Shown here: one piece after another, positions 17,073-27,217 of the stretch
Position numbering within the stretch: the stretch's first letter is position 1
Layout of the letters: every line of letters starts with the position of its first letter
NCBI GenBank assembly: GCA_020072785.1
Contig: JAIQGG010000004.1
Span: forward strand, 62,001 to 126,000
Origin: Terriglobia bacterium
GTDB taxonomy: Bacteria > Acidobacteriota > Terriglobia > Acidiferrales > UBA7541
Length of the DNA stretch: 64,000 bases
Reading direction: 5' to 3'
Notes under the pieces: generated by a model
Databases searched by the model: none
What the model was told of the DNA's origin: nothing
Seen by the model: only the letters and a program-made list of their open reading frames with translations
Position numbers and translations under genes: made by a program

Positions 17073-18149
17073 TCAGGGGCGTCTCGGTAGAATCTGGCCC
17101 TTGCCCGGCGGCGGCAGGAGCACGGTGGCGGTCATGCCGGCGAACAGGCGCCGGCCGGGATTGGGCACGGCGACTTTGATGGCGAAAGTCTTGATGTCGC
17201 GCTTGGTGCGGCTGACGTCGCGCTGCGTGGCAAATTCGCTCTCCACGCCCTTGAAGATCAGGGTGCCTTCGATCACTTCGCCGGAAGGCAGACGCACGCG
17301 CAGCTTCTGCCCGAACTGCACCACATCGATGTAACTTTCCTCCACGCTGGCGCGCACCCACAAGTGGTCGATATCCACGATGGTGACGATGGGCGCGCCG
17401 GGCTGCACCACCTCTCCCTGGCGCGCCACGCGCACGCTGACGATGCCGCCCAGCGGCGCGTAGATCTTCGTGTAGCCCAGACGCGTTTCGGCTTCGGACT
17501 TCGCCGCCACGGCCTGCGCCAGCTGCGCCTGCATGGCGGCCAGCACGCTCCGCTGCACGGAGACCTGCTTGCGGTTGGCCCGCGCCAGCTCCAGCGCGGC
17601 CTCCTGCGCCTTCACCTGGTCTTCGAGGGCGCGCACGTTGGCCTGCGCGGAGCGCAGGGCGGCATCGGCGTGGTCTTTGTCCTGCGCGGTGGCGATGCCG
17701 CCGGCGAAAAGGCCTTGCACACGCTTCTGGTCGAGTTCGTTGCGCAACAGATCGGAGCGGGAAGCCTCCAGCTGGGCCTTCACCGCGGTGAGCGTGGCCG
17801 CGGCCTGGCTGACCTGCGCGGCGGTCTGCTCGTCGGTGAGGCCCTGGGTGGCCTGCGCCTGGCGCACCTGCGCTTGGAAGCTGCGGATGGCGGCGGCGGC
17901 GGAATCGCGCTGCGCGATAAGCTCGGCGGTATCCAGCTCGGCGAGCAGCTGCCCGGCCTGCACCTCGCTGCCCTCGTCCACCAGCAGGCGTTCGATGCGC
18001 CCGGTGATCTTGGCGCTGACGATGACGTCGTTGCTGTCCAGCACGCCCGTCAGCGGGATCTCGGTGCCGTGCGGCACGCTAACGAGATAGCCCACCAGAG
18101 CCACCACGAACACCACGCCGAGAAAAATGAAGAATCGGGAGATCTTCAT
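17073..18149 (-). CDS. HlyD-family periplasmic adaptor of ABC exporter
   Basis: This 358-residue membrane-fusion protein has an N-terminal anchor (about residues 5-22), the first half of a lipoyl domain (VDEGSEVQAGQLLAELD), a long Ala/Gln-rich coiled coil (about 75-205), the second lipoyl half (YAPLGGIVSVRVARQGEVV) and a beta-barrel. It links the ABC-2 permease to an outer-membrane channel. It is the first gene of the export operon. The ATG at 18149 with GAGGCGG is preferred; the frame is open upstream only because it reads through two copies of a hairpin repeat. Confidence 0.9.
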   Translation of the reverse strand: MKISRFFIFLGVVFVVALVGYLVSVPHGTEIPLTGVLDSNDVIVSAKITGRIERLLVDEGSEVQAGQLLAELDTAELIAQRDSAAAAIRSFQAQVRQAQATQGLTDEQTAAQVSQAAATLTAVKAQLEASRSDLLRNELDQKRVQGLFAGGIATAQDKDHADAALRSAQANVRALEDQVKAQEAALELARANRKQVSVQRSVLAAMQAQLAQAVAAKSEAETRLGYTKIYAPLGGIVSVRVARQGEVVQPGAPIVTIVDIDHLWVRASVEESYIDVVQFGQKLRVRLPSGEVIEGTLIFKGVESEFATQRDVSRTKRDIKTFAIKVAVPNPGRRLFAGMTATVLLPPPGKGQILPRRP

Positions 18150-18169
18150 CGCCGCCTCAGTGATATGTG

Positions 18170-18213
18170 TGACCGCGAAGCGGTCAACTCCATGCGTGAC
18201 CGCAAAGTGGTCA
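18170..18213 (-). repeat. Tandem pair of palindromic leader repeats before hlyD
   Basis: In the minus-strand sense the first copy (18213-18197, slightly diverged) and the second copy (18186-18170, TGACCGCTTCGCGGTCA) have 7-bp stems around a 3-nt loop and start 27 nt apart. The second ends 20 nt before the hlyD ATG, leaving room only for the ribosome-binding site. Confidence 0.8.
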
Positions 18214-18260
18214 ACAGCCGTCCTCTGCGCCCCCCCGGCAGGGTGCAAAAATAGCAGGGT

Positions 18261-18361
18261 TTGTCATTCGGAGCGAAGCGAAGAATCTCCACGTCAAGCA
18301 TGGCCAGCGCTGACGGTCGAGGTCCTTCCACTCCGGCTTCGTCGAGCCCTCGGGATGACAA
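18261..18361. repeat. Interspersed element with TTGTCAT ends
   Basis: The element begins TTGTCATTCGGAGCGAAGCG and ends CTCGGGATGACAA, so its ends are imperfect inverted repeats about 100 bp apart. Related copies lie at 51251-51367 and, less complete, near 55204 and 58403. It sits in the gap between ddl and hlyD. Confidence 0.6.
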
Positions 18362-18444
18362 GCACAAAAGTCTTGTGCCGCAGGCTGCTAGTGTAGTCCG
18401 GCCCGCGGCAGTTTGCGCGGCGGGGCCTCCGGACCGGCGCGGCC

Positions 18445-19575
18445 TCAGGCCCCCAGGGCTCCGCCGGCGCCTTCCGGCAGCTCAATGGCGTACTTGGTGC
18501 GCGTCTTTTCGCGGTGCTGCTCGAGCGCCAGGGCGATCAGCCGGTCGATCAGCTCGCGGAAGGGGATGCCGCTCGCTTCCCACAGTTTGGGATACATGCT
18601 GATGGAAGTGAAGCCGGGAATGGTGTTTACTTCGTTGAGAAAGAGTTTTCCGCCGCGCTTCTCCAGGAAGAAGTCCACGCGCGCCATGCCCGATAGCTCC
18701 AGCGTGTGGAAGGCGCGCACCGCCAGCTCCTGGATCTTGCGTACCTGCGCCGGCTGGAGTTTCGCCGGGATGAGCAACTGCGTGCCCTCCTCCAGGTACT
18801 TGGCGGCGTAGTCGTAGAACTCGCGGTGCGGCACGATCTCCCCGGGCACGGCGGCCTGCGCAGCGGCGTTGCCCAGCACGGAAACTTCGATCTCCCGTGC
18901 GGTCACCGCGCGCTCCACCAGAATCTTCATGGCGAACTCCGCCGCCAGGTCCAGCGCCGGGGCCAGCTCCTCGCGCGAATGAACTTTGCTCATGCCCACC
19001 GAGGAGCCGAGCACCGCCGGCTTCACGAAAACCGGGTAGCGGAATTTCTTTTCGATGGCCCGCGCGATTCCCTTGGGGTCGCGCTCCCAATCCGCGCGCT
19101 GTACGGTCAGCCACGGCACGACGGGAATCTTGGCCTGCTGGCACAGCCGCTTGGCCACGTCCTTGTCCATGGCGATGGCCGAGCCCAGCACCCCGGCGCC
19201 GACGTAGGGAAGCCCCGCCAGGTCGAGCAGGCCTTGCACCGTGCCGTCTTCGCCAAACGTTCCGTGCAGCACGGGGAAGACCACGTCCACCCGCTGGCCC
19301 CCGCCGCTGCGATCCAACGGCACCAGCACCGCTTCGGTCGGGTCCGCAGCCAGCATCACGCGCTGCCCGCCGCGCAGCACCTCGGCCGGGGTCTTCTGGG
19401 CGCCCGTGCCGATCAGCCAGTGTCCTTCCTTGGTGATGCCGATGAGCACCGCCTCGTACTTGTCCGGGTCCAGCCCGCGGATTACGGAGGCCGCGGAGGC
19501 CAGCGAAACCTCATGCTCGCCGGAGCGCCCTCCGAACAGCACTCCCACCCGCAGCCGTTTTTTCTCCGTGCTCAC
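18445..19575 (-). CDS. ddl: D-alanine--D-alanine ligase
   Basis: This ATP-grasp enzyme of 376 residues makes the D-Ala-D-Ala dipeptide of peptidoglycan. VGVLFGGRSGEHEVSLASA is the N-terminal signature, VFPVLHGTFGEDGTVQG follows, and KPAVLGSSVGMSKV forms the ATP/Mg loop. The C-terminal LNEVNTIPGFTSISMYPKLW contains the metal-binding Glu and Asn. The GTG at 19575 has AAGAGG at the right distance; the ATG 11 codons upstream has no ribosome-binding site and would leave only 31 nt to the arginase stop. It follows the arginase gene on the same strand. Confidence 0.93.
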   Translation of the reverse strand: MSTEKKRLRVGVLFGGRSGEHEVSLASAASVIRGLDPDKYEAVLIGITKEGHWLIGTGAQKTPAEVLRGGQRVMLAADPTEAVLVPLDRSGGGQRVDVVFPVLHGTFGEDGTVQGLLDLAGLPYVGAGVLGSAIAMDKDVAKRLCQQAKIPVVPWLTVQRADWERDPKGIARAIEKKFRYPVFVKPAVLGSSVGMSKVHSREELAPALDLAAEFAMKILVERAVTAREIEVSVLGNAAAQAAVPGEIVPHREFYDYAAKYLEEGTQLLIPAKLQPAQVRKIQELAVRAFHTLELSGMARVDFFLEKRGGKLFLNEVNTIPGFTSISMYPKLWEASGIPFRELIDRLIALALEQHREKTRTKYAIELPEGAGGALGA

Positions 19576-19639
19576 GATGGCCTCTTCTTCGTGTTTCGTG
19601 CTTCGCATTGCGCGACCAAAAGCCAGCGCGCAAATTCTC

Positions 19640-20551
19640 CTACAAAATCTTCTTCCCCAGCCCCGAGCACACCAGCTCCACACCCAACAGCGCCGTGGTG
19701 TTGTGCTCGTCGATCACCGGATTGATCTCCACGATTTCCAGTGAGGCCATCGCTTCCGTGTCCGCGATCATCTCCATGGCCAGGTGCGCTTCGCGGTAGG
19801 TGACCCCGCCGCGTACCGGCGTGCCCACGCCCGGGGCGTCGGTGGGGTCCACGAAGTCCATGTCCAGGCTGATGCCGATGGCGGCGGTATCGTCCATGGC
19901 GAATTTCAAGGCGTCGCTCATCACTTCGCGCATGCCGCGCTCGTCGATATCACGCATGGTGAACACGTGCACCCCGGATTTCTTCACCAGCCGCTTTTCC
20001 TGGGCGTCCAGGTCGCGGATGCCCACCAGCGCCACGTTCTGCGGCTGCACCTTGGGCTTGAACCCCAGCAGCTCCACCAGTTCCGGCGCGCCGTAGCCCA
20101 TCACCGCGGCCAGCGGCATCCCGTGAATGTTGCCGGAAGGCGAGGACTCGGGGGTGTTCATGTCCCCGTGCGCGTCGAGCCAGATGTAGCCGATGTTCTT
20201 CTCTTGCTTGCGGTAGTGCGCGGAAACGCCGGACAGCGTGCCCACGGCGATGGAATGGTCGCCTCCCAGCACCACCGGCAGGAGGCCCTCTTCCAGCGTC
20301 TTCTGCACGGTTGCGGCGAGCTCTTTGCACGTCTCCGAGATTTCCGTCAGGTACTTGGCGCGCTTTTCCCCGTAGTGCTGCTCTTCGGCCTGCTTCACGG
20401 CGATATTGCCCATGTCCTCGACCTGGTCTCCGAGCTGCTTGATGCGCGCCTGGAGCCCGGCGACGCGCAGCGCCGAGGGGCCCATGTCCACGCCGCGGCG
20501 GCTGGCGCCGAGGTCCATGGGTACGCCGATAATGCGGATCTTATGAGACAT
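19640..20551 (-). CDS. rocF: Arginase
   Basis: This ureohydrolase of 303 residues converts arginine to ornithine and urea. All six dinuclear manganese ligands are visible: H99 in LGGDHSIA, D126, H128 and D130 in WLDAHGDMNTP, and D230 and D232 in SLDMDFVDP. GIRDLDAQE is also typical of arginases, as opposed to agmatinases. The ATG at 20551 starts the conserved IRIIGVPMDLGASRRGVDMG stretch. Ddl lies downstream after 64 nt. No urease or ornithine aminotransferase gene is in view. Confidence 0.93.
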   Translation of the reverse strand: MSHKIRIIGVPMDLGASRRGVDMGPSALRVAGLQARIKQLGDQVEDMGNIAVKQAEEQHYGEKRAKYLTEISETCKELAATVQKTLEEGLLPVVLGGDHSIAVGTLSGVSAHYRKQEKNIGYIWLDAHGDMNTPESSPSGNIHGMPLAAVMGYGAPELVELLGFKPKVQPQNVALVGIRDLDAQEKRLVKKSGVHVFTMRDIDERGMREVMSDALKFAMDDTAAIGISLDMDFVDPTDAPGVGTPVRGGVTYREAHLAMEMIADTEAMASLEIVEINPVIDEHNTTALLGVELVCSGLGKKIL

Positions 20552-20716
20552 AGTCGCTTCCCGTCACTCGTGGCTTGTGCCGCGTGCTTCGCGCCAAATT
20601 CCGCCGCTGGTCCGGACCACGAGTCCGCTGTCCCGAGCCGCGAGTCACCTTGAAAAGTTCAGTCCGGCCGGCAGCATTGGCGCTCTGGCTTCCCCCTGCG
20701 CCGATCCCCGCAGGCT

Positions 20717-22018
20717 TTAAGGATAAACCCGGTAAATCATCCGCGGGAAGGGAATCACTTCGCGGATGTGCTCGGTCCCGCAAATCCAGGCCACCGTGCG
20801 CTCCAGGCCCAGCCCGAAGCCCGCGTGCGGCACGCTCCCGTAGCGCCGCAGGTCCAGATACCACTGAAAAGGCTCTTCCGGCAGGTTGTGCTCCTTCAGG
20901 CGCTGCACCAGCAGGTCGTAGTCATGGATGCGCTGCCCGCCCCCAATGATCTCCCCGTAGCCTTCCGGGGCCAGCATGTCGAAGCCCAGCGCCAGGTCCG
21001 GCCGCTGCGGGTCCGGCTGCATGTAGAAGGCCTTGATGGCCGCCGGGTAGCGGTGCACGATCACCGGCCGGTCGTACTGGCTGGAGAGAATGGTCTCCTC
21101 GTCGCCGCCGAAGTCGTCGCCGTGCTTGGCCGGGTTGCCGCTTTTCTGCAGGATTTCGATGGCTTCGTCGTAGCTGATGCGCGGGAAGGGCGCGTGCACG
21201 CTGGCCAGCTTGCTGGTGTCGCGCTTCAGCGTTTCCAGCTCGCGCACGCGGTTCTTCAGCACCGATTGCACCACATGGCTCACCAGGCCCTCGCCCAGCG
21301 CCATCATGTCCCCGAGGTCCGCGTAGGCCGCTTCCGGCTCCAGCATCCAGAATTCCGTCAGGTGCCGCCGCGTCTTCGATTTTTCCGCGCGGAACGTCGG
21401 TCCGAAGGTGTACACCTTGCCCAGGGCCATGGCCGTGGCTTCCACGTAGAGCTGCCCGGACTGCGTGAGATACGCTTTCTCCTCGTCGAAGTACTGCACT
21501 TCGAAGAGGTTGGTGGTGCCCTCGCAAGCCGCCGGCGTGAAGATGGGCGCGTCGGTCAGCGTGTAGCCCTGCCCGTCCATGAACTCCCGCGCCGCGCGGA
21601 TCGCTTCCGCGCGGATGCGCAGGATGGCCGCCTGGCGCGGCGTGCGGATCCACAGGTGCCGCCGGTCCAGCAGGAAATCCACGCCGTGCTCTTTGAGCTG
21701 GATGGGGTAGGGATCGCTCTCCGGCACCCGCTGCACCACTTCCAGCTTGGTGACCCCGATCTCGTAGCCGCCCGGCGCGCGCTTCTCCGCGCGGATCTTT
21801 CCGGTGACGATCACGCTCGATTCCTGCGTCAGTCCGCGCAACGCTGCGAACGCCTCCGGCTGCTCCTTCAGCGCGCACACGCCCTGCATGATTCCCGTGC
21901 CGTCGCGAAAGATGGGAAATAGCAGCTTCCCGGATTCGCGCAGGTTGTAGAGCCATCCCCGCAGAGTGACTTCCTGCCCGTCGTAGTTTCCCGCCTGTTC
22001 GATCGTGATTACGCTCAT
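20717..22018 (-). CDS. asnS: Asparaginyl-tRNA synthetase
   Basis: This class IIb aminoacyl-tRNA synthetase of 433 residues has an N-terminal OB-fold anticodon-binding domain ([18 protein letters not shown]) and a catalytic domain. Motif 2 is [19 protein letters not shown] and motif 3 is [15 protein letters not shown]. Length and the absence of the AspRS GAD insertion support the Asn assignment over AspRS. The ATG at 22018 begins MSVITIEQA directly before the OB-fold; the open frame continues far upstream across the next gene but is not coding there. Presence of AsnRS implies direct Asn-tRNA charging. Confidence 0.94.
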   Translation of the reverse strand: MSVITIEQAGNYDGQEVTLRGWLYNLRESGKLLFPIFRDGTGIMQGVCALKEQPEAFAALRGLTQESSVIVTGKIRAEKRAPGGYEIGVTKLEVVQRVPESDPYPIQLKEHGVDFLLDRRHLWIRTPRQAAILRIRAEAIRAAREFMDGQGYTLTDAPIFTPAACEGTTNLFEVQYFDEEKAYLTQSGQLYVEATAMALGKVYTFGPTFRAEKSKTRRHLTEFWMLEPEAAYADLGDMMALGEGLVSHVVQSVLKNRVRELETLKRDTSKLASVHAPFPRISYDEAIEILQKSGNPAKHGDDFGGDEETILSSQYDRPVIVHRYPAAIKAFYMQPDPQRPDLALGFDMLAPEGYGEIIGGGQRIHDYDLLVQRLKEHNLPEEPFQWYLDLRRYGSVPHAGFGLGLERTVAWICGTEHIREVIPFPRMIYRVYP

Positions 22019-22074
22019 GCCCCTGTCCTGAAGATGCCCGGGCGGCGCTGACCGCCCCTTCTTCTTGGAAGCCC

Positions 22075-22944
22075 TTACCGCGCTTCCTGCAGTGTTTGTT
22101 CCAGCCGATCCAGTGCCCGCCGCGCTGTTTCGAGCTGGGCTACGAGCGGCGCCGCTTCCGCCCCGCTCTGCTCCTTGAGTTCCAGCACCAGTGGCAGCGG
22201 CTGCGCCAGCGCGGAGGCCAGCAGCTTCGCCGCGGCGGCCCAGTCGAGCGAGCCCGCGAAGGGCGGCAGGTGCTCGTCCTTCTCCCCGTGGTTGTCGTGA
22301 ATGTGCGTGGTGGCCAGGTGCTCGCGCATCGGCGTGAAGCATTTCTCCAGGCGCTCTTCCACCGGGCCCTCGGCGAGATGCGCGTGTCCGATGTCGAAGC
22401 ACAAGCGGATGCCGGTGAGCCGCGTCTCCTCCAGAAACGCGTGCAGGTACGCCGGATCGCCCATCTCGCTCAGCGTATTCTCGATCGCCAGCGTGACTCC
22501 CGCGTGCCGCGCGTGCAGCATCAGGTGTTCCAGCGAGCTGAACGCCGCATCGCGCTTGCGCGGCTCGGCGGTCTCCCGCGACCCGCCCATGTGCAGCACC
22601 AGCAGCGGGAACGGCAGAAGTTCGGCCACGTCGATGGCCCGCTTGTATTCGTCCATGGCCTCGATGCGCCGCACCCGCTCCACCTCGCAGAGCGACAGCG
22701 GCGAGCCGCCTTCCCGCGACGCGCTCCGATCCCGGTTGGTCGGCGCGTGCAGCGAGGCCAGCTTCAGATTGCGGTCCGCCAGCGCCCCCGCGATCTCCCG
22801 GATCGCTTCCTCCGCGTGAAAATCGAAATGGCTGCGCGTGCAGAAGATCTCCACGCCGTGAAAGCCCGCCTCGGCCACCTGCCCGAGCATCTCCGGGGAG
22901 AGCCGCCGCGCCACGAATTGATAGGTGGAGAGCAGGCGTTGCAT
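22075..22944 (-). CDS. Xylose isomerase-like TIM-barrel protein (sugar phosphate isomerase/epimerase)
   Basis: This 289-residue protein fits the AP-endonuclease-2/sugar isomerase family. Candidate metal ligands are seen in [31 protein letters not shown] (Glu), [12 protein letters not shown] (Asp, His) and [16 protein letters not shown], the pattern of this barrel. The substrate cannot be predicted. It ends 56 nt before asnS and starts 5 nt after the stop of the gamma-glutamyltransferase gene, so these genes are probably co-transcribed. Confidence 0.85.
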   Translation of the reverse strand: MQRLLSTYQFVARRLSPEMLGQVAEAGFHGVEIFCTRSHFDFHAEEAIREIAGALADRNLKLASLHAPTNRDRSASREGGSPLSLCEVERVRRIEAMDEYKRAIDVAELLPFPLLVLHMGGSRETAEPRKRDAAFSSLEHLMLHARHAGVTLAIENTLSEMGDPAYLHAFLEETRLTGIRLCFDIGHAHLAEGPVEERLEKCFTPMREHLATTHIHDNHGEKDEHLPPFAGSLDWAAAAKLLASALAQPLPLVLELKEQSGAEAAPLVAQLETARRALDRLEQTLQEAR

Positions 22945-22949
22945 GGTCG

Positions 22950-24764
22950 TCAGTATCCCTGCGCCGAGCCGTGGTCCCGCGGGTCGGCCGCGCCCAGCCG
23001 CTCGCCTGTCTGCGCATCAATCCCAATGGCGTTCACCAGACCGATGTGCGCGCGGCGCAGCGTCCGGTGCCCGCGGGCCTGCAACGCCTGCTCGACGCTC
23101 GCCGGAAAGGTGCTCTCCAGCAGGATGCGGTCCGGCAGCCACTGGTGGTGGAAGCGCGGCGCGTTGATCGCCGCCTGCGCCTCCATCCCCAGCCGCATCC
23201 AGTTCAGCACGCTCAGCAGCGTCACGGAGATGATCGTCGGCCCGCCGGGCGACCCGGTGACGAAGCTGAGCTGGCTGTCGCGCAGCACAATCGTCGGCGT
23301 CATCGAGCTGAGCGGGCGCTTGCCGGGCGCGATGGCGTTCTCTTCGGACTGGATCAGCCCGAATAGCACGTTGGGCACGCCGGGCTGCGTGGTGAAATCG
23401 TCCATTTCGTCGTTCAGCAGGAAGCCCGCGGGCGAGGTCACGTGCGAGCCGAAGCTGTCGTTGAGCGTGGTGGTCGAGGCCACGGCGTTGCCCGCGGCGT
23501 CCACCACGGAAAAGTGCGTCGTGTGCGGGCCCTCGCCCAGGCTCACGATGGTCTGCGGCCTCTCCGGCCCTTGTCCGCGGCTGGCGGCGGCCTCCCCGCA
23601 GACATGCGGATGCCCGGCCTGCACGCTCTGGCTCGCGGAGGCGTGTTGCGGGTCAATCGTGGCCGCCCGCTCCTGTGCGTAGCAGGGCGATAGCAGGCCC
23701 GCGACCGGCACCTTCGAAAAGTCCGGGTCCGCGAGATACGCTGCGCGGTCGGCGAAGACCCGCCGCATCACTTCCGCGACGCGATGCACGCTCTCCGCGT
23801 CCTCCCAGCCCTTCAGCGGCATGCCCTGGAGCATGTTCAGCGCCTCGATGATGGCCACGCCGCCCGAACTCGGCGGAGGCGAGGTCAGTACCTCCCAGGT
23901 GTGCCCCTCTTGTTGGTACGAGGCGCGCAGGACCTCGCGCACCTTCGGCTGGTACCGTGCCAGGTCCTCCCGCGTGATCAGCCCGCCCGAGCGCGCCATG
24001 TCTGCGGCGAGCAGCCGTGCTGTCTCCCCGCGATAAAAATCCGCGCTTCCCTTGCGCGCCATGCGCTGCAGCGTGGCCGCCAGTTCCGGCTGGCGCAAAA
24101 TTTCGCCCGGCTGGTACGGCTTTCCGTCACGCAGGAAGATGCGCCGGCTCACCGCGAAGCGTTCGAGGCCCGGCCGCTCTTCTTCGAGCTCCCGCGCGAG
24201 CTTTTCGCTGACGGGGAATCCCTCTTTGGCCAGGCGAATCGCCGGCGCCAGCACTTTGGCGAGCTTCATCGTGCCGTAGGTCTTGAGCGCCAGTTCCAGT
24301 CCCGCCACCGTGCCGGGCACGGCTACCGAGCGGTAGCCGATTGTCGCAGCTTCTTCGTCCAGCTTGCCGTCGGGACGGATATACATGTCGCGGGTGGCCT
24401 TGCCCGGCGCCACTTCCCGGTAGTCGAAGAAGCTGCTGCGGCCATCCGCCAGGCGCACCAGCATGAACCCGCCGCCGCCGAGATTCCCCGCGGCGGGCTC
24501 GACCACGGCCAGCGCAAAGGCCGTGGCCACGGCGGCGTCCACGGCGTTTCCCCCGCGCTTCAGGATTTCCACGCCCGCCCGCGACGCCAGCTCCTCGTCC
24601 GTCGCCACCATCCCGTGCGCCCCGCGCACCGCCTTCTGCGGCCAGCTCGCCGGGGTTTCCGCGGGCGCGCGCAGCTCCACCACGACCTGCCCGCGCGCCA
24701 GCGGCGCCACCGCCGTCGCGGCCAGACACAGCACACAAATCCAGGTTTTTGTCCGGGGGTTCAT
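22950..24764 (-). CDS. ggt: Gamma-glutamyltransferase (glutathione hydrolase)
   Basis: This 604-residue exported Ntn-hydrolase cleaves gamma-glutamyl bonds, chiefly of glutathione. It has an N-terminal signal peptide (hydrophobic residues about 8-22, ending LARGQ), the large-subunit motif [15 protein letters not shown], and the autoprocessing and catalytic Thr415 in HTTHFSVVD. In the small subunit [11 protein letters not shown] is recognisable. The N-terminus of the small subunit is therefore Thr415. The linker at 373-405 is Ala/Gln-rich and unusually loose. No GGT pseudosubstrate lid loss can be judged by eye. Confidence 0.93.
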   Translation of the reverse strand: MNPRTKTWICVLCLAATAVAPLARGQVVVELRAPAETPASWPQKAVRGAHGMVATDEELASRAGVEILKRGGNAVDAAVATAFALAVVEPAAGNLGGGGFMLVRLADGRSSFFDYREVAPGKATRDMYIRPDGKLDEEAATIGYRSVAVPGTVAGLELALKTYGTMKLAKVLAPAIRLAKEGFPVSEKLARELEEERPGLERFAVSRRIFLRDGKPYQPGEILRQPELAATLQRMARKGSADFYRGETARLLAADMARSGGLITREDLARYQPKVREVLRASYQQEGHTWEVLTSPPPSSGGVAIIEALNMLQGMPLKGWEDAESVHRVAEVMRRVFADRAAYLADPDFSKVPVAGLLSPCYAQERAATIDPQHASASQSVQAGHPHVCGEAAASRGQGPERPQTIVSLGEGPHTTHFSVVDAAGNAVASTTTLNDSFGSHVTSPAGFLLNDEMDDFTTQPGVPNVLFGLIQSEENAIAPGKRPLSSMTPTIVLRDSQLSFVTGSPGGPTIISVTLLSVLNWMRLGMEAQAAINAPRFHHQWLPDRILLESTFPASVEQALQARGHRTLRRAHIGLVNAIGIDAQTGERLGAADPRDHGSAQGY

Positions 24765-24819
24765 GGCAAGTAATTGACAGTAAGTGATTCAAAGCACAGC
24801 GTCAAGGCAGGGTCAGGCC

Positions 24820-24858
24820 GGGTAGTCGGCTAGCTTCCAGGAAGCTGACCCACTACCC
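24820..24858 (-). terminator. Two-step hairpin between mqnD and ggt
   Basis: GGGTAGT (24820-24826) pairs with ACTACCC (24852-24858), and AGCTT (24832-24836) pairs with AAGCT (24842-24846) inside it. The gap lies downstream of ggt's promoter side and after no T-run, so its role as terminator or leader structure of ggt is open. Confidence 0.35.
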
Positions 24859-24926
24859 GAAGCCGGAAAAAGAGGGCTTCCCACGCGGCAATCGGCAGCC
24901 CCGTTCGTCCGTGCCAGATAAATTCT

Positions 24927-25784
24927 CTATTTGTTATTTTCGCTGAGGAATTCGATGGACGGAGGACCCGGCAGGAGCCCGGCCTTGGTGCCGCGCTCGA
25001 TCAGCTCTTTCACGGCCTGGCGGCCGCGCTCGCCGTAGCCGAGCGTCCACTTGTTCACGTACATGCCCACGAACTTGTCGGCCAGCTCGGTTTCCATGTC
25101 CCGGGCGAACTGCAGGGCGTAGTTCAGCGCTTCCTCGCGGTGCTCCAGGGCGTATTCCACGCTCTGGCGGATGGTGCGGGAGATCTGCCGGCCCAGGGCC
25201 GGGCCCAGCGCGCGCCGGATGGCGTTGCCGCCCAGCGGCAGCGGCAGCCCGGTTTGTTCCTGCCACCACACGCCCAGGTCAATCACCCGGTGCAGGCCCA
25301 TCGCCGGGAACATTAGCTGCCCTTCGTGGATCAGCAGGCCGGCCTCGACCACTTCGTTCTTCACCGCGTCCAGAATCTTGTCGAAGGGCATGACCACCGC
25401 TTCGAAATTCGGCTCGAAGAGCTTGAGCGTCAGGTAGGCGGTGGTCTTCAGCCCCGGCACGCCGATGCGCCGCCCGGCCAGCTCTTCGCGCTTCAGCGGT
25501 TTTGCGGAGACTACGATGGGGCCGTAGCCCTCTCCGAAGCTCGCTCCGCAGTCCATCAGGATGTACTTGTCGCGCAGGGTGGGATAGGCCGCGAAGCTTA
25601 CCGCGGTGACGTCGTAGGTCTCCGTCAGCGCCGCTTCGTTCAGGGTCTGGATGTCCGCGAGGACATGGGTGAACTTCAGCCCCGGCGTGGCCACCTTGTG
25701 CGTCGCCAGCGCGTAAAACATAAATGCGTCGTCGGAGTCCGGCGAATGCGCCAGCTTGATCTCCACTTCTTCTTTGGCTGTCAT
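24927..25784 (-). CDS. mqnD: 1,4-dihydroxy-6-naphthoate synthase (futalosine pathway)
   Basis: This 285-residue periplasmic-binding-protein-fold enzyme converts cyclic dehypoxanthinyl futalosine to 1,4-dihydroxy-6-naphthoate in menaquinone synthesis. The N-terminal IKLAHSPDSDDAFMFYAL matches the MqnD SPCPND-type loop, and DVTAVSFAAYPTL and GEGYGPIVVSAKP follow the family. The other mqn genes are not in this window. ATG 25784 is used, but its ribosome-binding site is weak and an ATG eight codons upstream is possible. Its presence argues for a menaquinone-using organism, in agreement with the ETF-quinone system. Confidence 0.88.
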   Translation of the reverse strand: MTAKEEVEIKLAHSPDSDDAFMFYALATHKVATPGLKFTHVLADIQTLNEAALTETYDVTAVSFAAYPTLRDKYILMDCGASFGEGYGPIVVSAKPLKREELAGRRIGVPGLKTTAYLTLKLFEPNFEAVVMPFDKILDAVKNEVVEAGLLIHEGQLMFPAMGLHRVIDLGVWWQEQTGLPLPLGGNAIRRALGPALGRQISRTIRQSVEYALEHREEALNYALQFARDMETELADKFVGMYVNKWTLGYGERGRQAVKELIERGTKAGLLPGPPSIEFLSENNK

Positions 25785-26026
25785 GCTGCTTGCTTGTTTG
25801 CCTGCCATGGGTCGAGCCGAACCTGCCTCGCTGCCGTTGCCGGTCCCGGTCTCTCCGCAAAGATGCCTCGCCCCTGAAGGCGCATGCGGAAAACAAGAGG
25901 AGAGGACGTTCGCGAACGCAGGGAAGTGCGTACCGCGCGGCCGGGCCTTTCTTGGGCTCGAAAAGCCTAGCATATCGCCGCCCGGGTGACAATTCGGGGC
26001 CCCAGCAGCACAGACTTCCGCCTGCG

Positions 26027-27124
26027 CTACAGCGCCGAGACCATGCGCGCGATGGCGTCGTCGAAGCTGGCGCGGCCTTCCAGATAGGGCTGCCAGTAGG
26101 TTTCGAGCAGACGCTGGTAACCGGACCAGCCGCGGGCGTAGAGGCCTGCGCGCACCGCGGAGGGGGAATAGGCGGGCTTCGCGGCGGTTTCGCGAGTGGC
26201 TGTTCCGGGGACCGGCCGGTCGGGCGCGGGTTCGGGCTCGGCAGCGTCCCCCGCCGCGGTCATCGCCGACTTCACCGCTTCGTCGGTGGTGTAGAAGAGC
26301 AGGGCGTGCCACAGGTCGCGCGGGATGGCTTTGCCGCGCTGCCGGCATTCGCGCACGATGGCCTCCTGCACCGGGCCGGCGAGGCCATGCGAGGCTTCGT
26401 GGAAGAGCATCTCCAGCGCCGCCTCGCCCTGATTGCGCGGGTCCGTGCTGGAAACCGTCAGGCGCAGCGGGTCGAGCGTGGTGTAGGCGCCCGGCGGACT
26501 GGCATACTGCGTGACCTCCACGCGGATCTTCTCCCGCGGCCAGCGCGCCTGGTAGATCTCCGCGAGGCGCTGCGCCAGGTCCAGTCCCTTTTCCCGGATG
26601 ATGGGCGCTACCGCGGCCACCCAGCGGCGATTGGCGCGATCTTGCTCCGGCCACCAGTGCGCGCGGTAGACGGGCGCGGCGCGGTTGAGCACCGGAGTAA
26701 TCTTGCCCGGCAGGCCGGCGTTGCACTCCTTGCGCGAGGTGCCGCTCAGTTCCGGACAGTCTTCGAAGTCGCCGAGCTGGTTTTTCAGCGCGGTCAGGTC
26801 AGAATTGAAGAGCAGGTCCTTGTCCGCGTAGTTGGCGGCATAAAACGCGACCGCGGCTTCCCAGGCGCGCTGCTCCTCTTCCGTAAATCCGGGCAGGGGG
26901 GCTGGCGCAGTTTTCGACGCGCCAGGGTCGCGCCGTTCGCGTGCCTGCTGGTAGAGGAAATGGTGCAGGTTGACCCAGAAGCCGCTGTGGAATTCGAAGA
27001 CCGGCAGCGGGCCGATGCGCGGATCGCCCTGCCCGGCAAGCGCCACAGAGTAAGTCTGAGCGGCAAGCGCCGGCGCAGCCAGGGTGACCGCGAACAGCGC
27101 GAAGAGGAGAGCGGGGCGGCGCAT
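26027..27124 (-). CDS. Secreted protein with HEXXH metalloprotease-like motif
   Basis: This 365-residue protein starts with a signal peptide (hydrophobic residues about 5-20, ending ALAAQ). H242-E-A-S-H246 within LEMLFHEASHGLAG is an HEXXH zinc-binding signature in a plausible helix. Two cysteines (C123, C134) could form a disulfide. The C-terminal part has a Pro/Glu/Thr-rich linker (about 285-310). I do not recognise a peptidase family, and a glutamate third ligand cannot be assigned by eye. It is followed by mqnD after 242 nt and may be independent. Confidence 0.6.
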   Translation of the reverse strand: MRRPALLFALFAVTLAAPALAAQTYSVALAGQGDPRIGPLPVFEFHSGFWVNLHHFLYQQARERRDPGASKTAPAPLPGFTEEEQRAWEAAVAFYAANYADKDLLFNSDLTALKNQLGDFEDCPELSGTSRKECNAGLPGKITPVLNRAAPVYRAHWWPEQDRANRRWVAAVAPIIREKGLDLAQRLAEIYQARWPREKIRVEVTQYASPPGAYTTLDPLRLTVSSTDPRNQGEAALEMLFHEASHGLAGPVQEAIVRECRQRGKAIPRDLWHALLFYTTDEAVKSAMTAAGDAAEPEPAPDRPVPGTATRETAAKPAYSPSAVRAGLYARGWSGYQRLLETYWQPYLEGRASFDDAIARMVSAL

Positions 27125-27217
27125 GATGCGAAACCCGAGTCTAGCGCCAATGCCGCGCCGGAACAAATGTGGCCGTCAGGTGAAGCGGAAAAATAGCGCA
27201 GTCTGCGCCGGGATGGT

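Noticed and set aside
20717-23026. Asparaginyl-tRNA synthetase extended far upstream
   Set aside because: The extra part overlaps the isomerase gene in another frame and the OB-fold begins only at 22018.
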